Under the pieces are notes generated by a model that was given only the letters and a program-made list of their open reading frames with translations, searched no databases and was not told where the DNA came from. The position numbers were made by a program, and so were the translations under genes. Below, one piece after another: positions 18,550-27,147 of a DNA stretch of 64,000 bases (position 1 is its first letter; each line of letters opens with the position of its first letter). Source of the DNA: Clostridiales bacterium (GTDB lineage: Bacteria; Bacillota; Clostridia; Oscillospirales; Oscillospiraceae); the NCBI GenBank assembly GCA_012520295.1, contig JAAYOP010000088.1, positions 1 to 64,000 on the forward strand. Direction: 5' to 3'.

Positions 18550-19170
18550 CTAGTCTGTTACGGCAATACTCTTGATGACCGGCTGGTCTTTTTTTAAAAC
18601 CCTTCCGTTATCATCCTGCACGGGCGTATCCCGGCATATTTTATCCACAATATCCATTCCCTCCGTCACATGTCCGAAAGCGGCATAATGCCCGTCCAGA
18701 TGAGGGCTGTCCTCATGGACTATGAAAAACTGGGAGCTGGCGCTGTTATAGCTTATGGAATTGCGGGCCATGGATATAGTTCCTCTTACATGAGATATGT
18801 CATTGTCATGTCCGTTTTCTTTGAATTCGCCTTCAATTTCCACACCGGAGCCGCCGGTACCGTCTCCATAGGGATCTCCGCCCTGTATCATAAACCCGTC
18901 TATTATTCTATGAAAGGTCAAGCCGTCATAAAAACCCCTTTTGGCCAGCCCTATGAAATTTCCCACGGTAATCGGCGCCATATCGCCGTTTAGCTCCACT
19001 GTTATTGTGCCGTATCCTTCAACCTCTATTTGCACATGGTGAATACCGTCCAGGGGCTCAAAGTTCTCAGTTATCACTTTGTCATCCCATATCTCCCCCT
19101 CGCCGCCGGCAGCGCAGCCGGCAAGAGCAAGCACAGCCAAAATTATAAAAACAAAGATAAGCTTTTTCAT
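18550..19170 (-). CDS. Cyclophilin-type peptidyl-prolyl isomerase lipoprotein
   Basis: 206 residues from ATG 19170, chosen because the protein then opens with a signal peptide (MKKLIFVFIILAVLAL) and lipobox LAGC. The cyclophilin core follows: FHRIIDGFMIQGGDP, GTISMARNS, SSQFFIVH, YAAFGHV. It should fold or refold proteins outside the membrane, anchored by a lipid-modified Cys. It is close upstream of the glycyl radical enzyme on the same strand but probably unrelated. The following 380-base gap (19171-19554) holds promoters for the divergent genes and no other convincing gene. Confidence 0.9.
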   Translation of the reverse strand: MKKLIFVFIILAVLALAGCAAGGEGEIWDDKVITENFEPLDGIHHVQIEVEGYGTITVELNGDMAPITVGNFIGLAKRGFYDGLTFHRIIDGFMIQGGDPYGDGTGGSGVEIEGEFKENGHDNDISHVRGTISMARNSISYNSASSQFFIVHEDSPHLDGHYAAFGHVTEGMDIVDKICRDTPVQDDNGRVLKKDQPVIKSIAVTD

Positions 19171-19554
19171 CCAATCACCCTGTTCGGGGCAAGTCAAACC
19201 AAAGCCGGTCATAACCGCCGGATGGGCCCCTTTGTGTTATCTTTATTATTAAACGTTTAACCGATTACTATTTTACGCTAAAAATTTTAAAAACACAATA
19301 TCAACCGGCCAATCTATCCAAATCTTTCTGCATCTTTTCCTCCATATCCCGGAATAAAACCAATGCATGAGCCTTTAAAGAAAAATGCCCATAAGACACC
19401 ATATATACCGATTGTGTTAAGCGGTTCAGTATGTTATAATAATTGTTGCTGTTGCAGCATTGATGCCGCAGCTTTACTGTGGTGGCAAATCCCCGCCAGA
19501 TTTCAGCGGATCATTGCGACATGAATAATAAGTAATTATGAAAGGAAGTGCGAT

Positions 19555-21549
19555 ATGGGTTCCAAGTACAAGCACGTTTTTTCACCTATCAGAATCAGAG
19601 GTGTCACTTTCAAAAACCGTCTTGAAATGGCTCCTCCGTCACCAAACCTTGCCAGCAAGGATGGAATGGTAACACCGGAATTTGTGGATATGTTCAGGTC
19701 AATAGCCAGCGGAGGCGTGGCGGTTATTCATATAGGCAACTCAATGATTGCCTATGACGAAGCGCGTGATGAGGCCCGTCAGCTGGACATTGGCACGGAT
19801 GACTGCATACTTCCCCTCACCCGTTTTGTGGAGGCTCTGGAGAACTTCGGCGCCCTGGCCTCTCTGGAAATCAACCACAGCGGTAAGGATTCCATGTATG
19901 AGATGACCGGAAAGCCTGCCTACAGTGCTTCTCCTCTCATTTCCGCCCGCGAGGCCCAGAGAGCGGCAAAGCTGGGCGTTGAGCCTATCCCTTGCCTTGA
20001 GATGGATCATGCCAAAATAAAGGAAACTATTGAAAAATACGCTATGGCTGCCTATCGATGCAAGAGAGCAGGCATGAAAATGTGTTTGATTCACGGAGGA
20101 CACGGGAATCTCATATCCCAGTTTTCCAGTCCGCTGTATAATAAACGTACCGATGAATACGGGGGCAGCCTGGAGAACAGGGCCCGGTTTACCATAGAGG
20201 TCCTGGACAGGGTCCGTGAGCTGTGCGGCGAGGATTTTGTCATTGAGATGCGCATATCGGCCGATGAAATTCATCCCGACGGCATGCACTTTGATGAAAC
20301 GTTAAAATACATTGAGCTGATAAAGGATAAAATAGACATACTCCATGTCTCCGCGGGTCTGCACGGGGAATTTGAATATATGCGCTACTGGTTCCAGAAC
20401 TACATGATGGACAGGATGTTTAATGTCCACTATGCAGAGAAGATTAAAAAAGCTTTCCCCGACCTGCTGGTATGTACCGTAGGCTCCATAATGAATATTG
20501 ACATGGCTGAGGAGATCATTGCCTCGGGCAAAGCAGACTTTGTGGCCATGTGCCGTCCTCTTTTGGCCGACCCCCAGATGCCAAAAAAATATGCCACAGG
20601 TCACGGGGAGGACTATCGCCCCTGTCTGCGCTGCCAGTATTGCGCCACCCGCCTGATGGTACCCGCAGTCATCAACTGCGCTGTCAACCCATATCTGGGC
20701 GAAGAGGATATGTTCCCGCTGGGCAAGGTGCCTAAGGCAGACACAAAGAAAAAGGTTGCCGTCGTGGGCGGCGGACCTGCTGGAATCCAGGCCCTTCTTA
20801 CGCTGGTAGAAAGGGGACACGATGTTACGCTCTATGAGAAGAGTGGACGCCTTGGCGGCATGCTGAACTATGCGATCCTGGCTGATTTTAAGCAGGATTT
20901 GAGAGACTATCTCGACTGGCTTGTCAGACAGGCAAATAAATCAGGCGCCCGTATACTTCTCAGCACCGAGGCTACAAAGGAAATTCTCGACGCAGAGCAG
21001 TATGACGCCATCATAATTGCCGTTGGCGGAAAGCCAATCATTCCGGATTTGCCCGGCATAGCAAAGCCCCATGTGCATTGGGCCCCCCATGCCGATGCGG
21101 GCGAAGTGGAGATTGGGAACAAAATAGTGATAGTGGGCGCAGGCGCTGTGGGCATCGAAGCCGCTATTAATCTCAAAAAGAAAGGCAAGGATGTAACCGT
21201 CATTGAAATGCAGCCGGATCTCAGTAGCCTGATGGCTTCCTCCGGCGGCGCCACAATGGAGTTTATGGAGATGATAGACGAGCTTAAAATTCCTCTCAAG
21301 CTAAACTGCAAACTTGAGGAGGTTTGCGACAACAGCGTCATATGCCGTGACACTAAGACCGATGAAAAAACCGAGCTTGACGCAGACACGGTTCTTTTAG
21401 CTATCGGCGTGACCCCATGTCATGAAACGGCCGACCGGCTGCGCCACAGCGCTCCCGAGACCGAGTGCTTTGTTGTGGGCGACGCGTCAGAGACCGGAAA
21501 CATAGGACCCGCTGTTAAGTCCGCTTTCAGAGCTGCTGCATATATCTGA
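19555..21549 (+). CDS. NADH:flavin oxidoreductase, 2-enoate reductase type
   Basis: 664 residues, AGGAAG before ATG. Three parts: an Old Yellow Enzyme TIM barrel with FMN (1-360; INHSGK, HGGHGNLISQFSSPLYNKRTD, GSLENR), a 4Fe-4S site (CLRCQYC then Cys 12 residues later), and an FAD/NAD(P) domain (VVGGGPAGIQA, VIVGAGAVGIEA). This is the architecture of 2-enoate reductase, 2,4-dienoyl-CoA reductase and bile-acid BaiCD/BaiH enzymes, which reduce C=C bonds in enoates, enones or steroids using NAD(P)H. Substrate unknown. It is followed two bases later by repeat copy C. Confidence 0.88.
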   Translation: MGSKYKHVFSPIRIRGVTFKNRLEMAPPSPNLASKDGMVTPEFVDMFRSIASGGVAVIHIGNSMIAYDEARDEARQLDIGTDDCILPLTRFVEALENFGALASLEINHSGKDSMYEMTGKPAYSASPLISAREAQRAAKLGVEPIPCLEMDHAKIKETIEKYAMAAYRCKRAGMKMCLIHGGHGNLISQFSSPLYNKRTDEYGGSLENRARFTIEVLDRVRELCGEDFVIEMRISADEIHPDGMHFDETLKYIELIKDKIDILHVSAGLHGEFEYMRYWFQNYMMDRMFNVHYAEKIKKAFPDLLVCTVGSIMNIDMAEEIIASGKADFVAMCRPLLADPQMPKKYATGHGEDYRPCLRCQYCATRLMVPAVINCAVNPYLGEEDMFPLGKVPKADTKKKVAVVGGGPAGIQALLTLVERGHDVTLYEKSGRLGGMLNYAILADFKQDLRDYLDWLVRQANKSGARILLSTEATKEILDAEQYDAIIIAVGGKPIIPDLPGIAKPHVHWAPHADAGEVEIGNKIVIVGAGAVGIEAAINLKKKGKDVTVIEMQPDLSSLMASSGGATMEFMEMIDELKIPLKLNCKLEEVCDNSVICRDTKTDEKTELDADTVLLAIGVTPCHETADRLRHSAPETECFVVGDASETGNIGPAVKSAFRAAAYI

Positions 21550-21551
21550 TA

Positions 21552-21675
21552 TAATGTCACTGAACAAATGCGTTTTATAAAACGCATTTGCAAAAAGAGC
21601 AAAGTGCTGTTTTTGACGGGCAAAACAAACCTGTTTTGCCCGTTTCAGATACATTGATTAACTGCCTGTGTACAG
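21552..21675 (-). repeat. Multi-hairpin interspersed repeat, copy C
   Basis: Starts at once after the ene-reductase stop: CTGAACAAATGCGTTTTATAA, AACGCATTTGC, AAAAAGAGC..GTTTTT, GACGGGCAAAACAAACC and GTTTTGCCCGTTTC, then GATACATTGATTAACTGCCTG. The far end is truncated. It may also act as the 3' end structure for the ene-reductase mRNA. Confidence 0.8.
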
Positions 21676-21694
21676 CAGCTTGAATGGAGAAAAT

Positions 21695-22351
21695 ATGAAA
21701 GCTTTGTACTTTGCCGAGCTCAGTTCCGAAATAGATACGGATCTTTTCAGCAATCTCCTGGGCTTTGTATCCCATGAGAAAAAAAGAAAAATCCTGCGGC
21801 TCAGATTTGATATTGACAAAAAGCTCAGCCTATACTCCGAGGTTCTGGTCAGATGTCTGGCCTGCAGGACTCTCAACATTGAAAACTCACATATTATGTT
21901 TATGCGAAGGGAAACAGGCAAGCCCTTCCTGAAGGGGTATCCGGAATTTCACTATAACATTTCCCATACAAAAAACGCGCTGGCAGTGGGAATTTCAAAG
22001 GAGCCCGTTGGAGTGGATATAGAAAGGATCAGGCAAGCAGACCTGCGAATTGCCCGGCGCTTTTTCAGCGAGGATGAAATACTCTGGATAGAGGGCACTG
22101 AAACGGAGCGCGACAGGAGGTTTTTCTCCGTCTGGACGAAAAAAGAAGCCTGGCTCAAGCGGCTTGGACAGGGCATCTCCCAAATCCGATCTGTCGATGT
22201 ACTCTCAGACAAGCTCTCCGGGCTTCTGTTCACCACACAGGTAAAGGATTATATGCTTTCCGTCTGCTCAGCGGAAGTATTTGACGAGAGCTGCCTTATC
22301 ATTCTCTCCGAAGCCGATATTATTGATATGCGGAACCGGCAAAGAAGCTGA
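21695..22351 (+). CDS. 4'-phosphopantetheinyl transferase (Sfp type)
   Basis: 218 residues from ATG 21695, which has GGAG five bases upstream. Transfers phosphopantetheine from CoA to a conserved Ser of carrier proteins, activating fatty-acid, polyketide or peptide synthases. Diagnostic motifs: YPEFHYNISHTKNALAV, VGVDIERIRQADLRIARRFF with the Mg-binding Asp/Glu, and FFSVWTKKEAWLKRLGQGI. Length is typical of Sfp-type rather than AcpS-type enzymes. No carrier protein or synthase gene is in the window. Repeat copy C separates it from the ene-reductase. Confidence 0.9.
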   Translation: MKALYFAELSSEIDTDLFSNLLGFVSHEKKRKILRLRFDIDKKLSLYSEVLVRCLACRTLNIENSHIMFMRRETGKPFLKGYPEFHYNISHTKNALAVGISKEPVGVDIERIRQADLRIARRFFSEDEILWIEGTETERDRRFFSVWTKKEAWLKRLGQGISQIRSVDVLSDKLSGLLFTTQVKDYMLSVCSAEVFDESCLIILSEADIIDMRNRQRS

Positions 22352-22399
22352 CAGAGCATTTAAGCATACACTTGCGCTGCTCCCTGGACAATTATGTTT

Positions 22400-22428
22400 T
22401 TGCCATTTGTGTTGATTTATGCTATATT
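22400..22428 (+). promoter_or_regulatory. Promoter of the leader-RNA / NMT1 transporter operon
   Basis: TTGCCA, a 17-base spacer and TATATT. Transcription would begin near 22435, at the base of the structured leader described next. Confidence 0.6.
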
Positions 22429-22430
22429 CT

Positions 22431-22549
22431 GGTATGTAATCAAGTCGCATGGAACGTTCAACCTGACGCATTTGGGTACGTCCCGGATGGGAAGGCGACG
22501 AATGTATACCGCAAAGAAAAAACCGCGCCTTATGGCGCGGTTCTTTTGT
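22431..22549 (+). promoter_or_regulatory. Structured leader RNA with intrinsic terminator, unassigned
   Basis: A compact region of about 85 bases can fold as a multi-branch structure. The closing stem pairs GGTATGTA with TGTATACC, then GTCGC with GCGAC; inside lie GACG..CGTC and TCCC-GGAT-GGGA hairpins. It is followed by a strong terminator (AACCGCGCC / GGCGCGGTT, 22521-22542, then CTTTTGT) 16 bases before the start of the regulator gene. This is the layout of a transcription-attenuating riboswitch. I could not match it to TPP, THF, guanidine, xanthine, ZTP or SAM classes. Confidence 0.6.
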
Positions 22550-22564
22550 CATAGAGGTGGTGAG

Positions 22565-22813
22565 ATGGAAAATAGAATCTCAGTAGTAAGCATAATAGCA
22601 CAGGATATGGAAAGGGCAGATGAGATTAACGCACTGTTGCATAATTACGGCGACTATATTGTCGGCAGAATGGGACTGCCATACAGAAAACGAGGCTCTT
22701 TTGTCATATGTGTGGTAATGGACGCGCCAAGGGATGTGGTTAGCTCCTTGTCCTGCAAGCTGGGCATGCTCCGCGGCGTTGCCGCCAAAACTACAGTCTC
22801 AAAACAGAAATGA
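22565..22813 (+). CDS. TM1266-type putative iron-only hydrogenase system regulator
   Basis: 82 residues, AGAGGTGGTGAG before ATG 22565. MENRISVVSIIAQD, LLHNYGDYIVGRMGLPY and SCKLGMLRGVAAKTTVSK match the TM1266-like family (TIGR03959), small ferredoxin-like-fold proteins resembling the NikR effector domain and proposed to regulate [FeFe]-hydrogenase systems. No DNA-binding domain is seen, so it may act as an effector sensor. It is the first gene of an operon with an NMT1-type ABC importer and follows an attenuated leader. No hydrogenase gene is in the window. Confidence 0.75.
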   Translation: MENRISVVSIIAQDMERADEINALLHNYGDYIVGRMGLPYRKRGSFVICVVMDAPRDVVSSLSCKLGMLRGVAAKTTVSKQK

Positions 22814-22827
22814 GAAAGGAAGCCAAC

Positions 22828-23805
22828 ATGAAAAAAGCGTTTTTTATTGTTCTCCCATTTGTGACGCTCTTTTTCCTTGTAAGCGGCTGCGCCTCCGGAG
22901 CCAAAGAGAGCCCGCCGGCTAATATCCGCATAGGCGGCTTAACGGGCCCCACCACCATGGGTATGGTCCGGCTCATGGAGACCGCCGAAAACGGCGCTGC
23001 AGCAAACAGCTATACCTTTACCATAGCCGGTTCCGCCGACGAGCTGACGCCAAAAATCATACAAGGTGAGCTGGATATAGCCGCCGTTCCCATAAACCTG
23101 GCTGCTGTTTTATACAATAATACCGGCGGAGCCGTCAGCATGCTCGCCGTAAACACCCTGGGTGTACTCTACATAACGGAAACAGGAGAAAAAATAAATA
23201 CTCTGAGGGATTTGAAGGGCAAGACAATATATGCCACAGGCAAGGGCACGGTACCTGAATATGTACTCAGATATCTGCTGGCTGAAAACGGGATTGACCC
23301 GGACAGGGACATAGATATTGAGTGGAAAACAGAGCCTGCCGAGATTATCGCCCACTTGTCCGGGCAGGAAAATGCCATCGCCATGATGCCCCAGCCCTAT
23401 GTAACAATTGCCCAAACTCAAATAGATACGTTGAGAACCGTTATTGATCTCACCGAGGAATGGAATAAACTTGATAACGGAAGCTCCCTTATCACAGGTG
23501 TTCTTATTGTCCACAATGAGTTTGCGGAACAATACCCGGAGCAGCTGGATGCTTTTCTTAAGGAGTATAAACAATCAACACAATTTGTAAACTCAAATAC
23601 AGAGCAGGCGGCACAGCTTATTGAGGAATTTGGAATCTTCAATGCCACAGTTGCTGAAAAGGCCATACCATATTGCAATATAACCTATCTGGACGGAAAG
23701 GAAATGAAGAAGGCCGCAGAGGGATATCTGGGGATTCTCTTTGAGCATAACCCGAAATCTGTGGGAGGTTCTCTGCCCGGGGAGGGTTTTTACTATGGAG
23801 GTTAG
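22828..23805 (+). CDS. NMT1/SsuA-type ABC substrate-binding lipoprotein
   Basis: 325 residues from ATG 22828 (AGGAAG in front), 14 bases after the regulator gene. Signal peptide and lipobox LVSGC, then IRIGGLTGPTTMGMVRLME, GELDIAAVPINLAAVL and LRDLKGKTIYATGKG, all typical of NMT1/ThiY/SsuA-like binding proteins. Relatives bind pyrimidines, sulfonates, nitrate or other small anions; the ligand here is unknown. It ends overlapping the permease gene by 11 bases. Confidence 0.85.
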   Translation: MKKAFFIVLPFVTLFFLVSGCASGAKESPPANIRIGGLTGPTTMGMVRLMETAENGAAANSYTFTIAGSADELTPKIIQGELDIAAVPINLAAVLYNNTGGAVSMLAVNTLGVLYITETGEKINTLRDLKGKTIYATGKGTVPEYVLRYLLAENGIDPDRDIDIEWKTEPAEIIAHLSGQENAIAMMPQPYVTIAQTQIDTLRTVIDLTEEWNKLDNGSSLITGVLIVHNEFAEQYPEQLDAFLKEYKQSTQFVNSNTEQAAQLIEEFGIFNATVAEKAIPYCNITYLDGKEMKKAAEGYLGILFEHNPKSVGGSLPGEGFYYGG

Positions 23806-24550
23806 GGCAGGGCTCAAAAAAGCGGCCTCCGTCATATTGGCCCTGGCCATATGGCAGATAGCCGCCATGCTGCTGGGAAACAGTCTGCTTCTTGTAACTC
23901 CCCTCACGGTTATAAAAAGGCTCTTTTTTCTGGTCTCAGAGCCTGGCTTTTTAAGCTCCGTCAGCTTTTCTTTTTTGAGAATTGCTTCGGGCTTCCTGCT
24001 GGCTCTGGCCGCAGGCAGTCTGCTGGCCATAATCGCCGGCAGATACAGCTTTGCCGAAATGATTTTGTGGCCCTTTATAGCCACTATAAAATCCGTTCCG
24101 GTGGCTTCGTTTATCATACTGTGCCTTATCTGGCTCAGCTCTAAAAACCTTTCGGTTTTCATTTCTTTTTTAATCGTGCTCCCTATTATATATCAGAATA
24201 CCCTGCAGGGCATAAAAAGCACCGACAAAAAGCTTTTGGAGATGGCCGCGGTGTTTCGAATCGGCCTTTTCAGAAGGCTTAAGTACATACATATCCCAAA
24301 TATAAAACCCTATCTCATCTCGGCCTGCAGCGTATCCATAGGGATGTCCTGGAAGGCCGGAATAGCGGCCGAGGTAATCGGAATACCTGACGGCTCTATA
24401 GGCAAGCGGCTGTACGAAGCCAAAATATATCTGAACTCGGGAGACCTTTTTGCATGGACCACGGTGATAGTTGCAATAAGTATCGCCTTTGAAAAGCTGT
24501 TTTTGTTTCTATTGAAAAAAGCTTATGTACTCCTTGAAAAATCTTTATGA
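23795..24550 (+). CDS. ABC importer permease (SsuC/ThiX type)
   Basis: 251 residues from ATG 23795, with GGGGAGGG upstream inside the end of the binding-protein gene. About six membrane helices and an EAA-type loop for ATPase contact (MAAVFRIGLFRRLKYIHIPNIKPYLISA). It matches BPD_transp_1 permeases of nitrate/sulfonate/pyrimidine importers and is translationally coupled to its neighbours. Confidence 0.88.
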   Translation: MEVRAGLKKAASVILALAIWQIAAMLLGNSLLLVTPLTVIKRLFFLVSEPGFLSSVSFSFLRIASGFLLALAAGSLLAIIAGRYSFAEMILWPFIATIKSVPVASFIILCLIWLSSKNLSVFISFLIVLPIIYQNTLQGIKSTDKKLLEMAAVFRIGLFRRLKYIHIPNIKPYLISACSVSIGMSWKAGIAAEVIGIPDGSIGKRLYEAKIYLNSGDLFAWTTVIVAISIAFEKLFLFLLKKAYVLLEKSL

Positions 24551-24565
24551 CAGATGGGATGGTAA

Positions 24566-25141
24566 ATGGATATTACGGTCAAAGGATTATCAAAAAGCTT
24601 TGGCAGCAAGAGGGTTTTTAATGATTTCAATGCGGTATTCCCCAGCCGTGAGCTCACCTGCATAATGGGTCCCTCGGGCGCCGGGAAAACCACCCTGATG
24701 AATATTATGATGGGACTGGTCAAGTCCGATGGGGGCACGGTGGTCGGGGTCCCCAAACGCATGAGCGCCGTTTTCCAGGAAGACAGGCTCTGTGAAGACT
24801 TTGGTTCCATAGCCAATATCCATATGGTCCTGGGCAGGAGGGCAGACAGACAGACCATTAAAAAGCATCTTGAGAGCATAGGACTGGGAGAAGAGGCCGG
24901 CAGAGTTGGCAATTTCAGCGGCGGAATGAAAAGAAGAGTCGCCATCGTCCGGGCTCTCATGGCACCCAGCGATATACTGTTTCTTGATGAGCCCTTTAGA
25001 GGTCTTGACGAGGAAACCAAAACCCTTGCCATCAATTATTTCAGGAGAAACCTACGCAAAAGAACGGCAATCATGGTAACCCACAGCATCCGGGAAGTCA
25101 GGGAGCTTGGCGGAAACCTTGTTATTATAGACAGAAAGTAA
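24566..25141 (+). CDS. ABC importer ATPase
   Basis: 191 residues, 15 bases after the permease gene. Walker A GPSGAGKTTLMN, signature NFSGGMKRRVAIVRAL, Walker B ILFLDEPFRGLD and switch His in VTHSIREVRE. It is short for the SsuB/TauB family (usually 230-260 residues), with a trimmed C-terminus and a compact helical domain, but all catalytic motifs are present. It powers the importer formed with the two preceding genes. Confidence 0.88.
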   Translation: MDITVKGLSKSFGSKRVFNDFNAVFPSRELTCIMGPSGAGKTTLMNIMMGLVKSDGGTVVGVPKRMSAVFQEDRLCEDFGSIANIHMVLGRRADRQTIKKHLESIGLGEEAGRVGNFSGGMKRRVAIVRALMAPSDILFLDEPFRGLDEETKTLAINYFRRNLRKRTAIMVTHSIREVRELGGNLVIIDRK

Positions 25142-25147
25142 AAGGGG

Positions 25148-25177
25148 GCTGCTGCAAAACATGTGTTATGCGGCAGC
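25148..25177. terminator. Convergent terminator between the NMT1 operon and agrB
   Basis: GCTGCTGC pairs with GCGGCAGC (one weak pair) over a 14-base loop. Plus-strand flank ends TTCTATCTTTT and minus-strand flank CCCCCTTTT, so it could serve both converging operons. Confidence 0.55.
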
Positions 25178-25179
25178 TT

Positions 25180-25764
25180 CTATCTTTTGAGCCTGACGGC
25201 CACGAGCAGAGAAATCAGAAAAGCAAACTGGCCCATTGCAAAATAAGTAAACAGGGATAAAAACCAGGGAGATAAAAGAAAGCAGGAGGCGGTTATCAAA
25301 ACGAATATAATTGAAATAATAATACTCCTTTTTCTGTTTTGCCTTCTTTTTTCATCGGTCATAGGCTTTTTTGGCGTACCTATGGGAGACAGGATAAAAA
25401 CGGCAATTAAATTGACAACGGATATAATGAGCAGATACAGCGGCTTTATATACGGAGACAGGTATATGGCGCCCAGAAGTAAAACCATAAATGAAACTGA
25501 GAAGGTTATAAGGCAGTACAGGTGCCTCGTTGCGTGATATCCGCCCGCAGTCGACCTCAAGGGTATGAAAGCCACCAGATACAGTACGCCCGCCAGGGGC
25601 CTTGAAAATACTGCCGACAGGATCAGGACTGCCGCCACACTTATCACCGTGGATATTATCAGCTCCAACCCATATGCGTAAACCGCCGTGTCCTCCGGCT
25701 TTATGATGCCCTGCTTCGCCATTGCTTCCGATAGTTGACGTGATTTTTTACTTATCAGTGTCAT
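25180..25764 (-). CDS. agrB: AgrB-type peptide-processing membrane endopeptidase
   Basis: 194 residues from ATG 25764 (AGGA upstream). AgrB cuts the AgrD precursor and forms the thiolactone ring of the signal peptide. The active-site pair is visible in STAGGYHATRHLYC: His and a Cys seven residues later, as in staphylococcal AgrB. Four to six membrane segments follow, plus a basic tail. It is last in the minus-strand order agrA-agrC-agrB; the precursor gene lies on the opposite strand at 28002. Confidence 0.92.
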   Translation of the reverse strand: MTLISKKSRQLSEAMAKQGIIKPEDTAVYAYGLELIISTVISVAAVLILSAVFSRPLAGVLYLVAFIPLRSTAGGYHATRHLYCLITFSVSFMVLLLGAIYLSPYIKPLYLLIISVVNLIAVFILSPIGTPKKPMTDEKRRQNRKRSIIISIIFVLITASCFLLSPWFLSLFTYFAMGQFAFLISLLVAVRLKR

Positions 25765-25856
25765 CACCCCATTTTCCTGTGAGCTTACCATTTATCCCTG
25801 TGGTTTGCAATGAATTTGGCACAAACGGCAGATTTCGCGGCATAATTTGCGCCACT

Positions 25857-27143
25857 CTACGCCACTGACTTTTTAAGGGTGTTCAAATGTATGGAGACTC
25901 TGAATATCCCATCCGATTTATCAATCATCATTTCACCTTTATATTTGTCCACGCATCTTTTCACGTTTTTCAATCCGTAGCCCTGTACCTTTTTTTTCGC
26001 TCTTTTGGCCGCCGAGGCCTCCTGGCTGAATGAATTTTCAATCTCATAAAAAAGGAGTTTTTCCTTCTGTATTATACATATTGATATGTGCCTGAGCTCT
26101 TTTGGCAGCAGCTCACAGGCCTCCAGGGCATTGTCAAATGTGTTTCCTATAATAATACTCAGGTCGGGAGAGGATATGTTTATCTCCTCCGTCACCCGGA
26201 CATCCAGGTCAATGGGTATGCTCTGCCTGCGCGCCTTCTGAACACGCTGGTTCAGCACCGCGCTGACTACCGTATTTCCCACATCCACAACATGACCAAG
26301 GTTTGAGAAAACCTCGGTTGCCTGCTCCACACATTCCCTGGCATGCTCTATTTCATTGACATCAATAAGGGACTTCATGGTATTGAGATATTTGGCTATA
26401 TCATGCCACAGCGCCCTTGTCTCCTCCTGGTCTTCCTTTAACTGCTGGAAATACTCCAGCTCGGACTTAAACTGCTGCTCGGCAAGCTCATTTTGTTTTT
26501 TAATCTCATAGGCGCTTTTTATTCTCTCAATGTAAAGAAAGATAATCACATTTATATACAGGACACCTGCTGCAGCAATTGCAAAGTCCATTGTAATAAA
26601 AGAGTCATTGCGATATACTGCCAAGTACATTATATGGCATATGAATACGCTGAACACCTGACATAATAGCAGGGGTATAGCAGCGAAAAGAGATTCATTG
26701 GTTTTCCGCCAGTTGGACAGCCTAATAACAAAATAATAGAAGAAAAGCTGAGTTATTTTTGCAATAGATATAAAAACTATTCTCATATTTCCATATTCAA
26801 ACAATGAATCAAGAGGAAAGCCAAACAAGGCAATAATAAACATATATATATTATCAACCAATATGTTTATCATACATATAAGGAGGGCACAATAAAGAGA
26901 AGTCAAAAGCTTAGCGGAAAACAGTAATTTTGTCATTATTACCATACAAATAAAAGTGTATGCCAGCCTGATAAAGGGATTAACCGGCAAAACACTGAGT
27001 ATACCCAAAACAACACCAAATGCTCCATATATGGCCAGCACTGTTATAATGCCCCTCTGGTATTTGTTGAACAGGCCGGTCAAAAAAATATGTATGAAAA
27101 AAATCTCAACCACTACGGTAGCAATTTCAAATAGAATATACAT
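25857..27143 (-). CDS. agrC: AgrC-like GHKL histidine kinase
   Basis: 428 residues, GGAG eight bases before ATG. Six or seven N-terminal membrane helices (to about 215), a coiled linker, then a dimerisation His region (EETRALWHDIAKYLNTM) and a GHKL ATPase (IGNTFDNALEAC as N box, KKVQGYGLKNVKRCVDKY as G box). This is the AgrC/ComD peptide-receptor class: it should sense the AgrD-derived peptide and phosphorylate the LytTR regulator encoded four bases upstream. Confidence 0.9.
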   Translation of the reverse strand: MYILFEIATVVVEIFFIHIFLTGLFNKYQRGIITVLAIYGAFGVVLGILSVLPVNPFIRLAYTFICMVIMTKLLFSAKLLTSLYCALLICMINILVDNIYMFIIALFGFPLDSLFEYGNMRIVFISIAKITQLFFYYFVIRLSNWRKTNESLFAAIPLLLCQVFSVFICHIMYLAVYRNDSFITMDFAIAAAGVLYINVIIFLYIERIKSAYEIKKQNELAEQQFKSELEYFQQLKEDQEETRALWHDIAKYLNTMKSLIDVNEIEHARECVEQATEVFSNLGHVVDVGNTVVSAVLNQRVQKARRQSIPIDLDVRVTEEINISSPDLSIIIGNTFDNALEACELLPKELRHISICIIQKEKLLFYEIENSFSQEASAAKRAKKKVQGYGLKNVKRCVDKYKGEMMIDKSDGIFRVSIHLNTLKKSVA

Positions 27144-27147
27144 AAGG

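Noticed and set aside
19290-19410. 33-codon minus-strand frame with a possible amphipathic peptide
   Set aside because: No ribosome site and no conservation evidence; likely chance in a promoter region.
22431-22518. Resemblance of the leader to a TPP riboswitch (ACCTGA and GGGAA segments)
   Set aside because: The CTGAGA element and the P2/P3 arm needed for pyrimidine binding are absent, and no thiamine genes follow.
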